Positions 63,600-64,000 of a DNA stretch of 64,000 bases are shown one piece after another (the stretch's first letter is position 1; each line of letters opens with the position of its first letter). The stretch covers positions 64,617,782 to 64,681,781 of the forward strand of contig NW_023601543.1 of the NCBI RefSeq assembly GCF_014898055.3, written 5' to 3'. This stretch comes from Talpa occidentalis. Taxonomy: Eukaryota > Chordata > Mammalia > Eulipotyphla > Talpidae. The notes under the pieces were generated by a model. It made no database searches and was not told the DNA's origin. It was given only the letters and a program-made list of their open reading frames with translations. The translations under genes and the position numbers were made by a program.

Positions 63600-64000
63600 G
63601 AAGCAAGCATGGGAGAATGGTTGTGAGTGTCCCTGAAAGGAACTGCGGTCACAGAGAGCCTGGTTGCCAGGGGTGAGGCCACCTACTCCCCGTTTCGTGG
63701 GGTTCCCAGCCCTCCACATTCCTCCACTGCAGCAGTGGCAGGTCTCAGCATCCCATCACAATGAGGATGGCTGGGAAGAAGCCAAGCCCTGTCTTTGCCC
63801 CAAGCAGGGAATGTGCCCACTCAGCTGGGACTCAAACCTGAGACAATCGTGGGCTTGTGGGGAGCTTGGCCAGAAGATTCAAGAAGGATTTCTCTTTTCT
63901 TTCCTCTTAGCCTTTGAGAACCACTCTAAAAATGCTGTTTTCTACTTAATTAGGGTTCTTAAACTAGTCCATATTTGAGAAAGTAGAAAAGAGAAAGAAT
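63600..64000. other. Unassigned DNA to the window edge
   Basis: No recognised repeat or exon. The 104-codon frame 63664-63978 has no domain. Confidence 0.35.

Overview
The window is placental-mammal nuclear DNA that looks intergenic or deep-intronic. I find no convincing protein-coding exon, rRNA, tRNA or other RNA gene. Open reading frames are short; the longest lie in retroelement remnants, on the antisense strand of LINE DNA, or across microsatellites. The eutherian origin is inferred from the old repeats: MIR, L2, L1/HAL1-type, ERVL/MaLR-type LTRs, MER5-like and other hAT/Tigger-like DNA transposon fossils. The youngest clear repeats belong to one tRNA-derived SINE family, with seven full copies and one collapsed copy. 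I do not recognise it as Alu, B1/B2, CAN, Bov-tA, ERE, VES or Rhin. The species and order therefore stay open, although a laurasiatherian is plausible.

Layout. 0-5 kb: MER5-like and LTR remnants, an antisense SINE, then candidate conserved non-coding DNA at 2.4-3.0 kb and 3.85-4.2 kb, including a 26-bp tandem repeat rich in octamer-like motifs. 5-10.3 kb: AT-rich DNA dominated by an old L1/HAL1-like element, itself invaded by a younger L1 3' end and an antisense LTR, followed by an antisense L2. 10-20 kb: two sense SINEs, MIRs, one LTR-like element and much unassigned single-copy DNA. 20-26.5 kb: antisense L2 and an L1 5' segment. 26.5-35 kb: a collapsed SINE with perfect target duplications, an L1 3' end split by a Tigger-like element, a second lineage-specific L1 3' end, an LTR-like element split by a SINE, MER5 and hAT fossils, and an L1 5' segment. 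35-50 kb: another SINE, several MaLR-type LTRs, L2 and MIR, and the best candidate regulatory DNA (40.1-40.5, 44.4-44.65 and especially 48.8-49.4 kb). 50-64 kb: MIRs, a dense run of LTR remnants (53.4-61.4 kb), one more SINE, L2 fragments and a third antisense L1 3' end.

Nothing here amounts to a gene system acting together. The functional candidates are non-coding: AT-rich blocks with clustered TAAT-type and octamer-type motifs that resemble developmental enhancers in composition. Repeat family names come from remembered consensus patterns, not from a database search, so subfamily labels and edges are approximate.
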